Positions 45,592 through 55,429 of a DNA stretch of 64,000 nt are shown here, piece by piece. The position numbers and the translations under genes are program-made. The notes beneath the pieces are model-generated. The model was not told the origin of the DNA. It did no database searches and was given only the letters and a program-made list of their open reading frames with translations. This DNA is from Conchocele bisecta (taxonomy: Eukaryota > Mollusca > Bivalvia > Lucinida > Thyasiridae). The first letter of the stretch is position 1, and each line of letters begins with the position of its first letter. The stretch spans positions 70,671,188 to 70,735,187 of the forward strand of contig CM055278.1 in NCBI GenBank assembly GCA_029237695.1, given 5' to 3'.

Positions 45592-46151
45592 CTATAGTCT
45601 GTTTCACGAAAGCTGCCCAAATTTTACGGCTATATAGACAATTCAAAAACAATATTATTTTCGATAATATTAAATTAAAGGAAAATTTAAGAATGAGCCT
45701 TCTTTTTATTTCGTGAAATTTGGTCAAATATTGGTTTTATTACGAAAAATTGATTTAACATGGGGGGAAAACAGGTAAGGCAGTGTGGGAGGAGTCAAAA
45801 AACGAAAACATTTGGAAATTGACTCCGAAACTTGACTAGATAGCTTGGAAATGATCTAACTAAGAAAACAAAAGTTAAATTTTAAAAATCGTTCCAGTAT
45901 TTCTGAAATTCTAAAAAATTTCCCCATGTTAAATCCCCATAGACATCTTCACTCCGTGAAGATGTCTATGGGGATTTAACATGGGGAAATTTTGTTTTCG
46001 CAATAAAATCAATATTTGACCAAATTTCACGAAATAAAAAGAAGGCTCATTCTTAAATTTCCTTTAATTTAATACTATCGAAAAAAATATTGTTTTTGAA
46101 TTGTTTATATGGCCATTAAAATTTGGGCAGCTTTCGTGAAACAGACTATAG
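45592..46151. mobile_element. Foldback element with ~180-bp inverted repeats
   Basis: Starts CTATAGTCTGTTTCACGAAA and ends with the complement. Arms of about 180 bp match with scattered differences. The unique centre has 'gtcaaaaaacgaaaacattt' and 'agcttggaaatgatctaact'. Inside the right arm, 45918-45991 is a perfect palindrome with 35-36-bp arms and a 3-nt loop (TCC). A diverged relative is at 58708-59172. No ORF of substance. Confidence 0.9.
45918..45991. repeat. Perfect 36-bp-arm hairpin, 3-nt loop
   Basis: 'catagacatcttcac-tcc-gtgaagatgtctatg' is the core; the pairing continues outward through 'aatttccccatgttaaatcc' without mismatch. Confidence 0.95.
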
Positions 46152-46266
46152 ATTACTGTATGTAAATGTTGCTAGATGACAATACAAATGACATCAATGA
46201 TGTATACGTACATAATGTACAGTAACGTATACATGTATACGTATAGCCTCTGTAATAAATAGATGA

Positions 46267-46569
46267 AATGTTAACGAAATTGAAGATCGGAATTTCCTAC
46301 TCAACTGTGAAATACTAGACACAGGAAGAGAAAATGTGCTCCTTGATAGCAATGAAACACTGAGCAGTATGTGCAACCTACAACTTCAGAACGTTGAACA
46401 ATCAGCTCGGATCAATTCCGATATTACCAGACTCAACTTTTTTAGACGAACGTGTACATGTACCCACCTCAACGCAACTAAATGCAGACTCCATGTCTAC
46501 CCTAGGCTAGTACATCATGCACGACGTCTGTGCTACACTCTTCATAGTGAGCGACGGAAATACCAGTAA
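46267..46569 (+). other. Open frame of 100 codons, uncertain
   Basis: Open from a TGA at 46264 to TAA at 46567-46569. It reads IEDRNFLLNCEILDTGREN and later NLQLQNVEQSARINSDITRL, with balanced composition. There is no early Met (first ATG ~46366), no clear acceptor in phase, and no family recognised. It could be an exon or chance. Confidence 0.2.
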
Positions 46570-46894
46570 CAGGAAGCGCAGTCGTCGTGGCACACAACGA
46601 TAACAAAAGATAGAAAGATTTAAGCTCAAGTGTTATAATTATGTAAATACTTGTTACGGTTGCATTGTGAAGGAGTATTTCTATTCTGCAAAGTGGTTAG
46701 TCAACATTGAGTGGATCAAAGAAAGAAAGAATGAACGGCTTACCCTGCCACTGCGCCTTGAAGTTTAATATAACGAAGGTTTAAACTGAAAAGTGGATTA
46801 CTCGATTATATAACTTTGAGAGCCATGTAGAAATTAGTTTGTTGGTAACGTTTTAGTAGGGCATATTTTTATTCGAGATACTAGTATTTCACCC

Positions 46895-46972
46895 ATGGCA
46901 GTACGCACAGTTCCTGGCCTATTCTTTGCTTGCGTGATGGGTTTTGCTCACTGCAAGGCCAACAAGCTGTGC
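46895..46972 (+). CDS. Candidate signal-peptide exon of a small secreted protein
   Basis: ATG at 46895 opens MAVRTVPGLFFACVMGFAHC, a textbook-shaped signal peptide (one Arg, hydrophobic core from residue 5, small residues before a likely cleavage near 20-22), followed by KANKLC and the donor TGC/GTGAGT at 46973. Reading through gives only 48 residues. An 84-bp intron would end at TTTTTCTACCAG (47056), joining in phase 0 to the next entry. An upstream in-frame TAG near 46830 closes the frame. The model rests on three agreeing signals (signal peptide, donor, pyrimidine-rich acceptor) but no homology, and the next exon is partly repetitive. Confidence 0.35.
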
Positions 46973-47056
46973 GTGAGTCAAAGTCAGACATGCAGACAAA
47001 CAGACAGACATGCATGTACGTGCCTGGTAATATTAATTTAATCCTTTTTCTACCAG

Positions 47057-47392
47057 CGACGAGTTCAACACTCCGGATCTCGTAGTTATCAATTGTTGAT
47101 TGGCGCCATTAACTCAGAGTTCAAGGGCGTGTTGCCATGCTTGGAAATAAATTATACTCGCTCATACTTTCCGGCGAGTACACCCGCTGACAGTTGCAAC
47201 ACTGTACTCGCTAACCCGAATGTTCTGTCTGTAACGCAGGTCAACTTACTTAAGTCGCCCTGCGTTACAGACAAACAATTCGGGTTAAGTGCTCGCCTCA
47301 ACGTGTCTCAGCATTTGACTCGCTCATACTCACCGGCGAGTAAACCCGCTGACAGTTCAAGACATTGCTCGCCTAATGGGAGAGTATCGTAA
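47057..47392 (+). CDS. Candidate second exon of the secreted protein, with internal repeat
   Basis: Open from the acceptor CCTTTTTCTACCAG (ends 47056) for 111 codons to TAA at 47390-47392, in phase 0 with the preceding exon; together 137 residues. The peptide repeats a motif: TRSYFPASTPADSCNT and LTRSYSPASKPADSSRHC, which reflects a direct DNA repeat (47160-47211 and 47320-47373). It has few cysteines (LPCLEI, DSCNT, SPCVT, RHCSP). Between the repeats lies a 28-bp inverted repeat (47213-47240 and 47258-47286) that is either a small MITE or part of the unit. No family recognised. Alternative: the region is only a small repeat with an accidental open frame. Confidence 0.35.
   Translation, partial: RRVQHSGSRSYQLLIGAINSEFKGVLPCLEINYTRSYFPASTPADSCNTVLANPNVLSVTQVNLLKSPCVTDKQFGLSARLNVSQHLTRSYSPASKPADSSRHCSPNGRVS
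47213..47286. repeat. Inverted repeat inside the candidate exon
   Basis: 'aacccgaatgttctgtctgt' against 'acagacaaacaattcgggtt', 17-bp spacer, about three mismatches. Confidence 0.85.
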
Positions 47393-47560
47393 CTTACACG
47401 TGTCTCAGCACTTAACTTGTTCAATGAAAACAATGTTGTTCATTGTCGTCAATGCCCCTGCCAGTCCGAGCCTAAATATATGTATCTCCCACGGGACAAA
47501 TGTGAGCCTCTGAGTGCCAGCAAGTGTTACAATTGTCAGGAGCTCGACTCGTTTATTTGA
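47393..47560 (+). other. Cysteine-rich open frame of 55 codons
   Basis: Open after the TAA at 47390, ending TGA 47558-47560. It has six cysteines in a short span (HCRQCPCQ, DKCEP, SKCYNCQ) and looks more protein-like than chance. No Met at the start; 'cacgtgtctcag' at 47396-47408 could be an acceptor, but it is itself part of the local repeat. May be a further exon of the preceding candidate in an alternative transcript. Confidence 0.25.
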
Positions 47561-47803
47561 GGAAGAAATCACACCTCCGAATGCACGTAGTCGCACACGT
47601 CATGTAAGCCATACGGATAATGTTGGTACTAAATATGCATGCTCGTTCATTCATTAAACTCGTTCCATATATCACATGCTTCACCATTTAATATATAGAC
47701 ATATACTTACTATCGATTCGCGTTGTTGTGTCTACCCGCAACTAACGGAACAATTCCAATATTTTGGCACCTGTCGGTTCCCAAAGCCCAAACTCACTCT
47801 GAC

Positions 47804-47877
47804 CAGTCGGTTTGTAGAAATCATTCAAAATGTCATTCCCCAGTCGGTTTGTAGAAATCATTCAAAATGTCATTCCC
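47804..47877 (+). repeat. 37-bp perfect tandem duplication
   Basis: 'cagtcggtttgtagaaatca' and the following 17 bases occur twice with no difference, start to start 37 bp. Confidence 0.95.
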
Positions 47878-47989
47878 CACCGGACCACTGGTGATGACTG
47901 CCTACGTGTGTGGACGCCGGTTTTTTTGTATAATTTTTCCAGCGTTATTTATGATGTATGTATTAAATGTGAAAGAGTAGTTTCTACTG

Positions 47990-48322
47990 TTAACTAGTAT
48001 GCACATGTCTTTCCCGCCCGTGGTTGGACGGGTGGTGTTGATGACGGCGGCGACGATCATACACGTGGAATGAGTGCGCAACTAGATAGTCAACATATCC
48101 TCGACTGGGGATATTAAATGTTCTCATATCTTCTCGTTCGCTCTGTAGGAAAACGCTGCTGCCATCCTCTGGATAGTAGTCAAACACTTGATTCCGAGAG
48201 GCGGGAGTTAGATTAGAATTTATATAATTACCAACTCTACCCCTCACACCACCACGGGTCGATGCAATAGATATATCTAATTTACTGTTGACTATTTGAT
48301 GTTGATCACTGTCTTCCCGCTC
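47990..48322 (-). CDS. Terminal coding exon, unidentified protein
   Basis: On the minus strand a long pyrimidine tract (CTTCCTCCACCCATTACTCTCC, in part) and ACAG precede a phase-0 frame of 110 residues ending in TAA at 47990-47992. The peptide starts EREDSDQHQIVNSKLDISI, continues GGVRGRVGNYINSNLTPASR, VFDYYPEDGSSVF and SEREDMRTFNIPSRGYVDYL, and ends in a His/Arg-rich tail (YDRRRRHQHHPSNHGRERH). It has no cysteine or membrane segment, so a cytoplasmic tail or soluble C-terminus is plausible. The open frame continues a further ~13 codons upstream of the acceptor to a TAA. I do not recognise the family. An upstream exon may be the minus-strand segment around 48535-48610 (a weak donor), which I do not call. 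Confidence 0.5.
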   Translation of the reverse strand, partial: EREDSDQHQIVNSKLDISIASTRGGVRGRVGNYINSNLTPASRNQVFDYYPEDGSSVFLQSEREDMRTFNIPSRGYVDYLVAHSFHVYDRRRRHQHHPSNHGRERHVHTS

Positions 48323-49269
48323 CTGTGGATGTTTGGAGAGTAATGGGTGGAGGAAGCGTGCAACATCCGGTTAAATGTACACATTAAACAGTTGACAGAG
48401 AAAATGACAATGAAAATCTCGCCAATCTGAATTAATAATTATATGACTATTTCCGATCAGTTAGGGTGGCGCTTGCTGTCAATCGACATATTGTCTCCCC
48501 GTCACACATATACACCTTCGTACATTTTCGATAGATATATCTGCATTGCCAATCTAACCGGATAATAAGGCGGATTTGTATTCACTGACCGTCCCAAGAC
48601 AGTTTCCTCTCTCGTATGCTTTCGTGCAACTTATTTCAGCACGTTATTACTTTTTTCTATGATCGTGTTTTTAGTAAAATAATATTGTGTGTGTTGTTTT
48701 GAAACTATATATGGGCCACACTCTGGGAAAACCAGTCTTAATGACAAACTTTTCGATTTTCACTTTTTTACATTTTTACACCTTACAAAAACAATATTCT
48801 GAAAAGAAAATGCAATTATGTTTCATAGTTTTTGTTTTATCTCACTAACGTCATCGAGAAAATGAGGTTATTGAATCGGCGACGTTTGTACAATGCAACT
48901 CAACAGCCTACAGTACTTTGCTGATAAGTTACACTGAATGTATCTACAAGGGTTAGTATCTATACTATCAAACATTGAACAGAATAAAACTATGATGTGC
49001 ACATGCAGTGAACAAAACAAACGCACCACTATCGATTTTAAATCTATAATTAGCCGACCTTGGCTTCGTAATATGCCACCATCGCCATAATAGATTCATA
49101 TGTATACATGTGTCGTCAGAAATATACATTGTACTTATGTCAGAACTTAGGCCAGACTATAATTGACGTCATTTACAGTTAATTGTGACGTCATGTATTG
49201 ATGTAGACATTACGTACGTCATCAAAGACTAAAAAACTAAATGGCATTCCAGGTGTTTGAAATTGTAAA
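48323..49269. other. Spacer or introns of minus-strand gene(s)
   Basis: No clear exon. Two CRE-like TGACGTCA octamers (49164-49171 with one change in flank, 49186-49193) and a TACGTACGTCA lie within 60 bp near 49163-49220. Confidence 0.35.
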
Positions 49270-49638
49270 TTATATGCACATCGTATCGGTGATTGAAACA
49301 AATTCATTTTTTTCTGTAGAAATGAATGACCAGAATTTGGATATAATTTGGATAGGCCTATGGCTGCACATATCAATGACTTTGAACAGCACCCGATGGG
49401 GTCTAGAGGGTTTAAAATCGACTGTCCATTCCTGACTCTCGGAATTATATTGACATCTCAGAAAGCGGGAGGAACGTTTTCCTGTGTAGCCAATATGACT
49501 GCCGGTACTGATTTCTTTCTGTAAGAGTTCTTCAAATTTTATGTTCGCATTTATCAACCGTACTATGCAGAGACCCGTGGAGTCCTCTAGGTTTTCCTCG
49601 AGAATGTAATCCGTGATGCAGTCACTTACACCGAGCAC
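49270..49638 (-). CDS. Possible exon, unidentified
   Basis: A minus-strand frame of about 120 codons reads DYILEENLEDSTGLCIVRLI, KFEELLQKEISTGSHIGYTG, SSRFLRCQYNSESQEWTVDF and HRVLFKVIDMCSHRPIQI. Composition and codon use look coding, and it is the longest non-repeat frame in its neighbourhood. The first codon is GTG, not ATG, just after a TAG, so it would have to start at an acceptor; candidates are TATTAG (~49644) and CTCTTACAG inside. The reading becomes less convincing after ~49330, where ATTTCTACAG resembles another acceptor. No domain recognised. Confidence 0.35.
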   Translation of the reverse strand: MLGVSDCITDYILEENLEDSTGLCIVRLINANIKFEELLQKEISTGSHIGYTGKRSSRFLRCQYNSESQEWTVDFKPSRPHRVLFKVIDMCSHRPIQIISKFWSFISTEKNEFVSITDTMCI

Positions 49639-50214
49639 GCTCTAATACATTAAATTTGACCCGATCACAAAATAGATTTCGTTGGAATGAGGCCCCACAC
49701 CCTGCGACATTTGTTTAGACGCGTTTAATCTGCAAATCTGGAATGTGTGCGTATTTGCTTTATATTATTTACACACCTCCGACTAGAACGGCCCATTGAT
49801 AAAAAACAAAGCACGCAGATGTACATTGTTTAGTACAATATACATGTAGTAAGTAAATTAACAACGATCTGACAAAGTCGGACTTCTTAGATGTGTAAAT
49901 GTTGGAGACCTGTGTATCTGTGCAGTCTGATCAGTGTCTGCAATGCTTGTAAATATACTAGTACAATTGCTATACATTCATATAACCATATTTACAAGCT
50001 TGAAGTGGTCATTTTAATGTGATATTTTTAAGGTACATGTAAGTGGTAGCAGATACATATACAAATCAGTATGCTACGTCCCTGGTGGCTACACTTATGT
50101 TCGCAGTAAGTATACATGTGACACAATACCAACACACTAAATACTAAAACATGTTTGGCCCAGTGTCACCATGATGCGATATGCCAGGAGCCGTATATAT
50201 TTGGCACTACCATA
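49639..50214. other. No gene seen
   Basis: AT-rich spacer with 'ctgtgcagtctgatcagtgtctgcaatgc', in part similar to the interior of the CTGGAGAAATGGG MITEs; probably a decayed copy without ends. Confidence 0.4.
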
Positions 50215-51015
50215 ATTTTATATCTAAGTTTGTGACCTTGACATTGGAATGGTGTGGGGGTGGGTCATGAATTTGCTATAGCACGATAGAGTATCATCAG
50301 ATGAATGCATGTATGAACTATGAAGGCGTTCCCTGTAAAGAAACAGAAGTTACACAACATTTACCCCAACGTTAAGTTTATGAACATGCTAAGTTTGTGA
50401 CCTTGACCTTGGGTTAAGGGATGGGCGGTGGGTCATGGATTTGCAATATCACGATAGAGTATCATCAGATAAATGCATGTGTGAAATATCCAGGTGTTCT
50501 ATGAAAGGAAACGGATGTTATAAGACATTTACCCCAACGTTAAGTTTATGAATGTGCTAAGTTTGTGACCTTGACCTTGGGGTAAGGGGTGGGCGCTGGG
50601 TCATGGATTTGCTATATCACGATATGGTATCATCAGATTAATGCATGTATGAAATATCAAGGCGTTCCATGAAAGGCAACATATGTTATAAGACATTTAC
50701 CCCAACGTTAAATTTATGAATGTGCTAAGTTTGTGACCTTGACATTGGGGAAAGGGGTGGGGGTGGGTCATGGCTTTGCTATAGCACGATAGAGTATCAT
50801 CAGATGAATGCATGTATGAAATATGAAGGCGTTCCCTGTAAATAAGCAGAAGTTACACAACATTTACCCCAACGTAAAGTTTATGAACATGCTAAGTTTG
50901 TGACCTTGACCTTGGGATAAGGGTTGGGTGGTGGGTCTTGGATTTGCTACAACATGATAGAGGGTCATCTGAGGAATGCATGTATGAAATATCAAGGCGT
51001 TCCATGAAAGGAAAA
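50215..51015 (+). repeat. ~167-bp tandem array with GTGACCTTGACCTTGGG
   Basis: Five units, landmark 'aagtttgtgaccttgac' at about 50226, 50391, 50560, 50725 and 50895. Each also has 'tgggtcatggatttgctat', 'cacgatagagtatcatcag' and 'taccccaacgttaagttt'. Same family as 10.9-11.4 kb. Confidence 0.95.
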
Positions 51016-51055
51016 ATACAATCAGAAGTCTCGAGTTATTAGCATTTATAGAGGA

Positions 51056-51177
51056 TCTCAAACTCGTTTCCATTTGATATGAGATTTATGAATCGAGTAG
51101 CACAATTAATGAGGCGAGGTGCATACAATTGCTGACGAGTTTCATAAATCTCATATCAAATGGAAACGAGTTTGAGA
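51056..51177. repeat. 40-bp-arm hairpin
   Basis: 'tctcaaactcgtttccattt' and complement, arms of about 40 bp with one to two differences, ~42-bp loop. Foldback MITE-like. Confidence 0.9.
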
Positions 51178-52454
51178 GTCTGTTTATCACATGACATCAC
51201 ACAACCAAGGAACAGAATACTTTGGAGATATCCAAAACATTTTAGTGAGAAGACGCCATTGACTATTTTCCCCTCAAGTTGAAAATCCCCACTGAGAAAA
51301 ATAGTTTTCTAATGCACTCTATAAATATCACGCAATCTGATTGGCTGATGGTCATACATTACAGGTATATCATTATTGATGAACGGTCGCAAATTATTTC
51401 AATATGTATTCCTAGGCCAATACTAAGATTGAGGTCGTTCAATTACTCTGCCACATAATGACCAACAAAAACATGGGGTAACTCAAATAAAATGTACCAA
51501 GTGTATTATTTTCAAAGACACAGCTGTCTTGCATCTGAAACGTCCTAGTCCGAAACGTCCTGGTGACCTGGTCCGAAAGTTGCATGGTCCGAAGCGTACC
51601 GCGAAAATACATTGCAAATATCTCACCGTTGATCACGTTTCATATGTTTTGGCAGTAATAGATCGTTCTCACATACAGAAAGTACGTATCCTGTGTAATC
51701 TTGCATCTCAAATGATAGTATATCACGAATGATTAGACAAGTTAGCACAATATTTATCAACATCAGGAAGTTTGACAGGCAGCCGCCATTGAAATATTGT
51801 TGCTAAGAGATCGCACTGGAGTGACATTAAAGGCGCAAAATAGTAAATAAGGCAATTATAATTCTAACGACAAATGTATTGGTTTTATATTGAAAAATAC
51901 TGAAATCAGCAACATAAAGGTACATACATTCATGTAAAAATTGCTAATATCTTGTAATTGTGTTGGAAATATTTTCTTCGTATAAAATATTATGTGTGTG
52001 ATCCGTCCGGTATGAAATCCGGTACGATTTCCCAACTAGACTCGATACAGTTAGCAAAACAGTAAAGTAGTGCATTAGAAATAGGTTAACCGCATTGTAA
52101 TTTTGAAATTTGCGGCCTACAGTTAACCCTATATTAATACTAGCAACACATTTTTTATTAATATGCCATAGCATAGGCTCCCGTTATTTGTAAACTCTTC
52201 GTATTACCCAACGGGAGTGCATTTTAACAATAGTGATTTTTGCAGCGTCACCGACGCTTCTAATGACGTTTAAATCAGGATGACGTCAACGTCAACACAA
52301 CGTTGCTTTGTCGCGCCATTAGGGACGTCATTTGGAACGTCTTCCTTTTGTTCGTTTGGCATAACGTTAGCGCATAATACGAATACGTAATTAGGGTGAT
52401 GCGGCTATCCAATCAAATTCGCTGCATGTGTTAGTACACTTGTGTCATATCACA
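51178..52454. other. No gene seen; GACGTCA-rich patch at 52240-52390
   Basis: Open frames are short and without character. The patch has several GACGT tokens ('aatgacgtttaaatc', 'gatgacgtcaacgtcaac', 'gggacgtcatttgg'). Confidence 0.4.
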
Positions 52455-53345
52455 TTCTAATGCACCTTAATGAAATTGTCGAAATCTGATTAGCTGATCG
52501 ATCAATTACCTGCAAGTAAATCCACGATTTACACGTAGGTAACATGTCATGTGATCACATTTACATAATTATATGTATTCCTACGCGCCGTTTCACCCTG
52601 AAAGTTCCGTGATGTCATGCAATAGAGATTGTTCTGACAACCAGAAACGTGAGTATTCGGCTATTCTCCAAAAATGCTGGAGCTAATCAAGAAGGCGAGA
52701 GCCCTCCCAACTCAACAGCTGTTACCTGTCCAGCATCAAGGTCGTGTGCAGGGGCGGATCTAGAGGGGGGGGGGGGGGGGGGGTGTAAGAGGTGAGTGGT
52801 CCGGGGTTGCAACACCCCCGTTCAGCCACAGAGTTTACATAGATCACAGTTTACCACTAGTTGGAGTCTGAATTTAAATGCCGTAAAACACAGGAAAGTG
52901 CATTTACGGATAGCATACTCGCTACACTTTGTGGAGCTCGACAATAGGACAGCCTGCCGTTCCTCAAATGCTAGAGCCGCCCCTGATGTGGTGCCCTGTC
53001 ACAACACTGGCTACTGAAGTGGACTTCCACAATCACCAGCAAAGGGTGGAAAATCACGTCCTTGTACCGCCTACGACCCCTGCCGTTTACCAACATCCAT
53101 CGCCATATAATTTCCAAAATTCACTGTGAATATACACAACCATAACTATGACAATCATTAAGTGATCCACTTATAAAACTGTAAAATGTCGAGCTCGACA
53201 AGCAAGCATCAGCGATGTCGGCTATTTGTTTCTAACTTTGAATGGGAATTCCCAACAATGTAGGTCATTGGACAATTATTCTAATATTCAAGGTAGTGGT
53301 GAACCATATATGAAATAATCATTGGTGGATGATAAAGAATATATA
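52455..53345 (+). repeat. Duplicated ORF-bearing unit, copy 1
   Basis: Matches 53515-54165 with good identity over ~650 bp; a 237-bp MITE sits inside. Both copies start 'ccttaatgaaat(t/a)gtcgaa' and share 'tattcctacgcgccgtttca'. The reading MYSYAPFHPESSV... is broken here at ~52672 by one extra A in a run and by an 11-bp deletion near 52713. The 3' portion is open in the frame NHQQRVENHVLVPPTTPAVY and ends at TGA 53127-53129. Confidence 0.85.
52749..52985. mobile_element. hAT-like MITE with CAGGGGCGG termini
   Basis: CAGGGGCGGATCTAGAG at the left and CTAGAGCCGCCCCTG at the right. Absent from the duplicate at ~53807, which shows the empty site ('caatggtatgtggtgccc'). The target duplication is decayed (about 6-8 bp, cgtgtg versus atgtgg). 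A G19 run lies just inside the left end (52765-52783). CAGGGGCGG ends recall hAT elements; no transposase. Confidence 0.85.
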
Positions 53346-53395
53346 GAAACCTGCAATATGTGTACATCAATGTCGGAAAAATGTGGAGATGTAAC

Positions 53396-53460
53396 ACGGT
53401 TGGAAACTTCGATTTACGTCTCCGCCTGCGGCGTCGCCGTAAATCGAAGTTTCCAACCGT
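53396..53460. repeat. Perfect 23-bp-arm hairpin
   Basis: 'cggttggaaacttcgattta' and complement around 'tctccgcctgcggcgtcgc'. Half of the same element reappears at 54420-54460. Confidence 0.95.
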
Positions 53461-53514
53461 AAATCCACCGAATATCTCACCAAATTACAAATTTCAATAG
53501 TTATCTCCTAATTC

Positions 53515-54165
53515 TAATACGCCTTAATGAAATAGTCGAAATCTGATTGGTTGATCGACCAATTACCTGCAAGTAAATCCACGATCTACAAGCAGGTAAC
53601 ATGCCATGTGACCACATTTACATAATTAAATGTATTCCTACGCGCCGTTTCACCCTGAAAGTTCTGTGAAGTCATACAATAGAGATTGTTCAGACAACCA
53701 GACACGTCAGTATTCGGCTATTCTCCAAAATTCTGGAGCTAATCAAGAAGACAAGAGCCCTCCCAACTCTGTATCCACTCAACAGCTCTTATCTGTCCAG
53801 CATCAATGGTATGTGGTGCCCTGTCACAACACTGGCTACTTCCACAATCACCAGCAAAGGGTGGAAAATCACATCCTTATACAGCCGATAACCCAACCGT
53901 TTACGAACATCCATCGCCATATAATTTCCAAAATTGCACTGTGAATATACACAACCATAAATATTACAATCATTAAGTGATCGACTTATAAAACTGTAAA
54001 ATGTCAAGCTCTACAAGCAAGCATCAGCGATGTCGGCCATTTTTTTCTAACTTTGAATGGGAATTCCCAGCAATGTAGTTCATTGGATAGTTATTCTAAT
54101 ATGCAAGGTAGTGTTGAACCATAGATAAATAATCATTGGTGGATGATAAAGAATATATAGATGAA
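53515..54165 (+). repeat. Duplicated ORF-bearing unit, copy 2
   Basis: The frame 53630-53944 encodes 104 residues: MYSYAPFHPESSVKSYNRDC, QYSAILQNSGANQEDKSPPN, QQLLSVQHQWYVVPCHNTGY and FHNHQQRVENHILI. Near the end it appears shifted by one base relative to copy 1 (copy 1 ends ...PSPYNFQNSL), so each copy preserves a different part. This suggests an ancestral ORF of about 110 codons, now decaying in both. I recognise no family; a processed pseudogene or duplicated exon are both possible. Confidence 0.5.
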
Positions 54166-55064
54166 ATAAAAGTTTGTTAAAAAATGGTAACACAATTCTT
54201 CTTACGTATTTGTTTTTCACTAATTCTGTTGTGTATTGTGTTGTCACGGTTGAAGACAAGGTGTAAATCGGCCAATATAGTAAGGGTTGTAATGGGTATG
54301 CCCATATTGATTGGTATTTAATTCAGAAATCAGGACAATTAGTCAGAAATGATGGTCGTACATTAGAATAGAGATAATGGTATTGAAATTTGTAATTTGG
54401 GGAGATACTCGGTGTATTTACGGTTGGAAATTCGATTTACGTCTCCGCCTGCGGTTACAACACGTCATAACAAGGTTTTCATATGATAAACATGTTTTCT
54501 TCATGCAACACAAAATTACGAAATTCCGAATTGGGCGGAGGGCGCGGATAATCAATGAACCGGGGATCGAATAAAAAATCAAAATTCGTTATGCGCATTT
54601 ACATACCAGAATACAATACACACATCTCTTACAATACAAACATACCAAATGCGAAATATGAAGTCTGCAGATATTACGGTTTAAATGCTTTACTTCTTAC
54701 AACGCAAAATTACAAAATTTGAACTTTAAAAGGGTGGAGATAATTTATGACTCCGGGGCCAAATCTACACACCAGAAGCCACACACCAAATATCAAGTCT
54801 CCGGCCATTATGGTTTACAAGTTTTCCTTCTTACGAAACATGGCGGACGGTACTGTATACCGATTATTTTTTCAAAAAGTGGATACACATTCAGGCGGTT
54901 GTGTTGGAATATTGCGTTTGTCACGAAGCAGCTTCATTGACTGAGCCTGAGCTGTACTACAGTGCAGGTTCAGACAATGAAACTGCTCGATTGCCAATAG
55001 ATGTTCTATTCAGAAACGTTGACACCTGGGCAAGATTAACGCAGCCGGTGGTGTACGAGGGTTA
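54166..55064. other. Spacer with a possible upstream exon at its end
   Basis: 54,420-54,460 is half of the hairpin element of 53.4 kb. At about 54,920-55,063 a frame reads SLTEPELYYSAGSDNETARL and PIDVLFRNVDTWARLTQPVV; it runs into the MITE at 55065. All three plus frames are open at 54,750-54,940, so the coding frame cannot be fixed. If CCG/GTGGTG (~55049) is a donor, the phase would suit the next exon. Confidence 0.25.
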
Positions 55065-55131
55065 TTGCGAACGGTAACTGTTGCAATTTACTCCCGTACG
55101 GGAGTAGATTACAAGAGTTATCGTTTGCAAC
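55065..55131. mobile_element. 67-bp palindromic mini-MITE, copy 1
   Basis: TTGCGAACGGTAACTGTTGC against its complement around CCCGTACGGG. A second copy with a longer centre is at 59174-59252. Confidence 0.85.
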
Positions 55132-55132
55132 T

Positions 55133-55300
55133 CGTAATCTTTAGAACTGGTGGAATAGTGACACAATTATGCACTTATTTAATTCTTATGAAGAACATTT
55201 TGTGCTTACTGAGTGGGCATGTACCTTTAATTCCTATAAAGAACAGTTTGTGTCTACTGAGTGGGCATGCACCTTTAAAAACGCTTGAACTGTGCACGGT
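55133..55300 (+). repeat. Dispersed repeat with 'agtgggcat' duplications
   Basis: 'tttagaactggtggaatagt' through 'actgagtgggcat' matches 62022-62120, and related reverse fragments lie at 61265-61300. Contains two direct ~55-bp units. Confidence 0.75.
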
Positions 55301-55429
55301 ATCCAAATATTCAAATGTTTTGTTCTGCAATAATGCAATAATGCAATAGTATATGACCAGAAATTTCCGCTGAACGTCGTCTGCTGCTCGTGATAGTATA
55401 ATCAATAATTCAATCAATATTGTGCACAG

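Noticed and set aside
54747..54944. Plus-strand frames starting MADGTVYRLF and similar
   Set aside because: All three forward frames are open here, so none can be preferred without transcript data.
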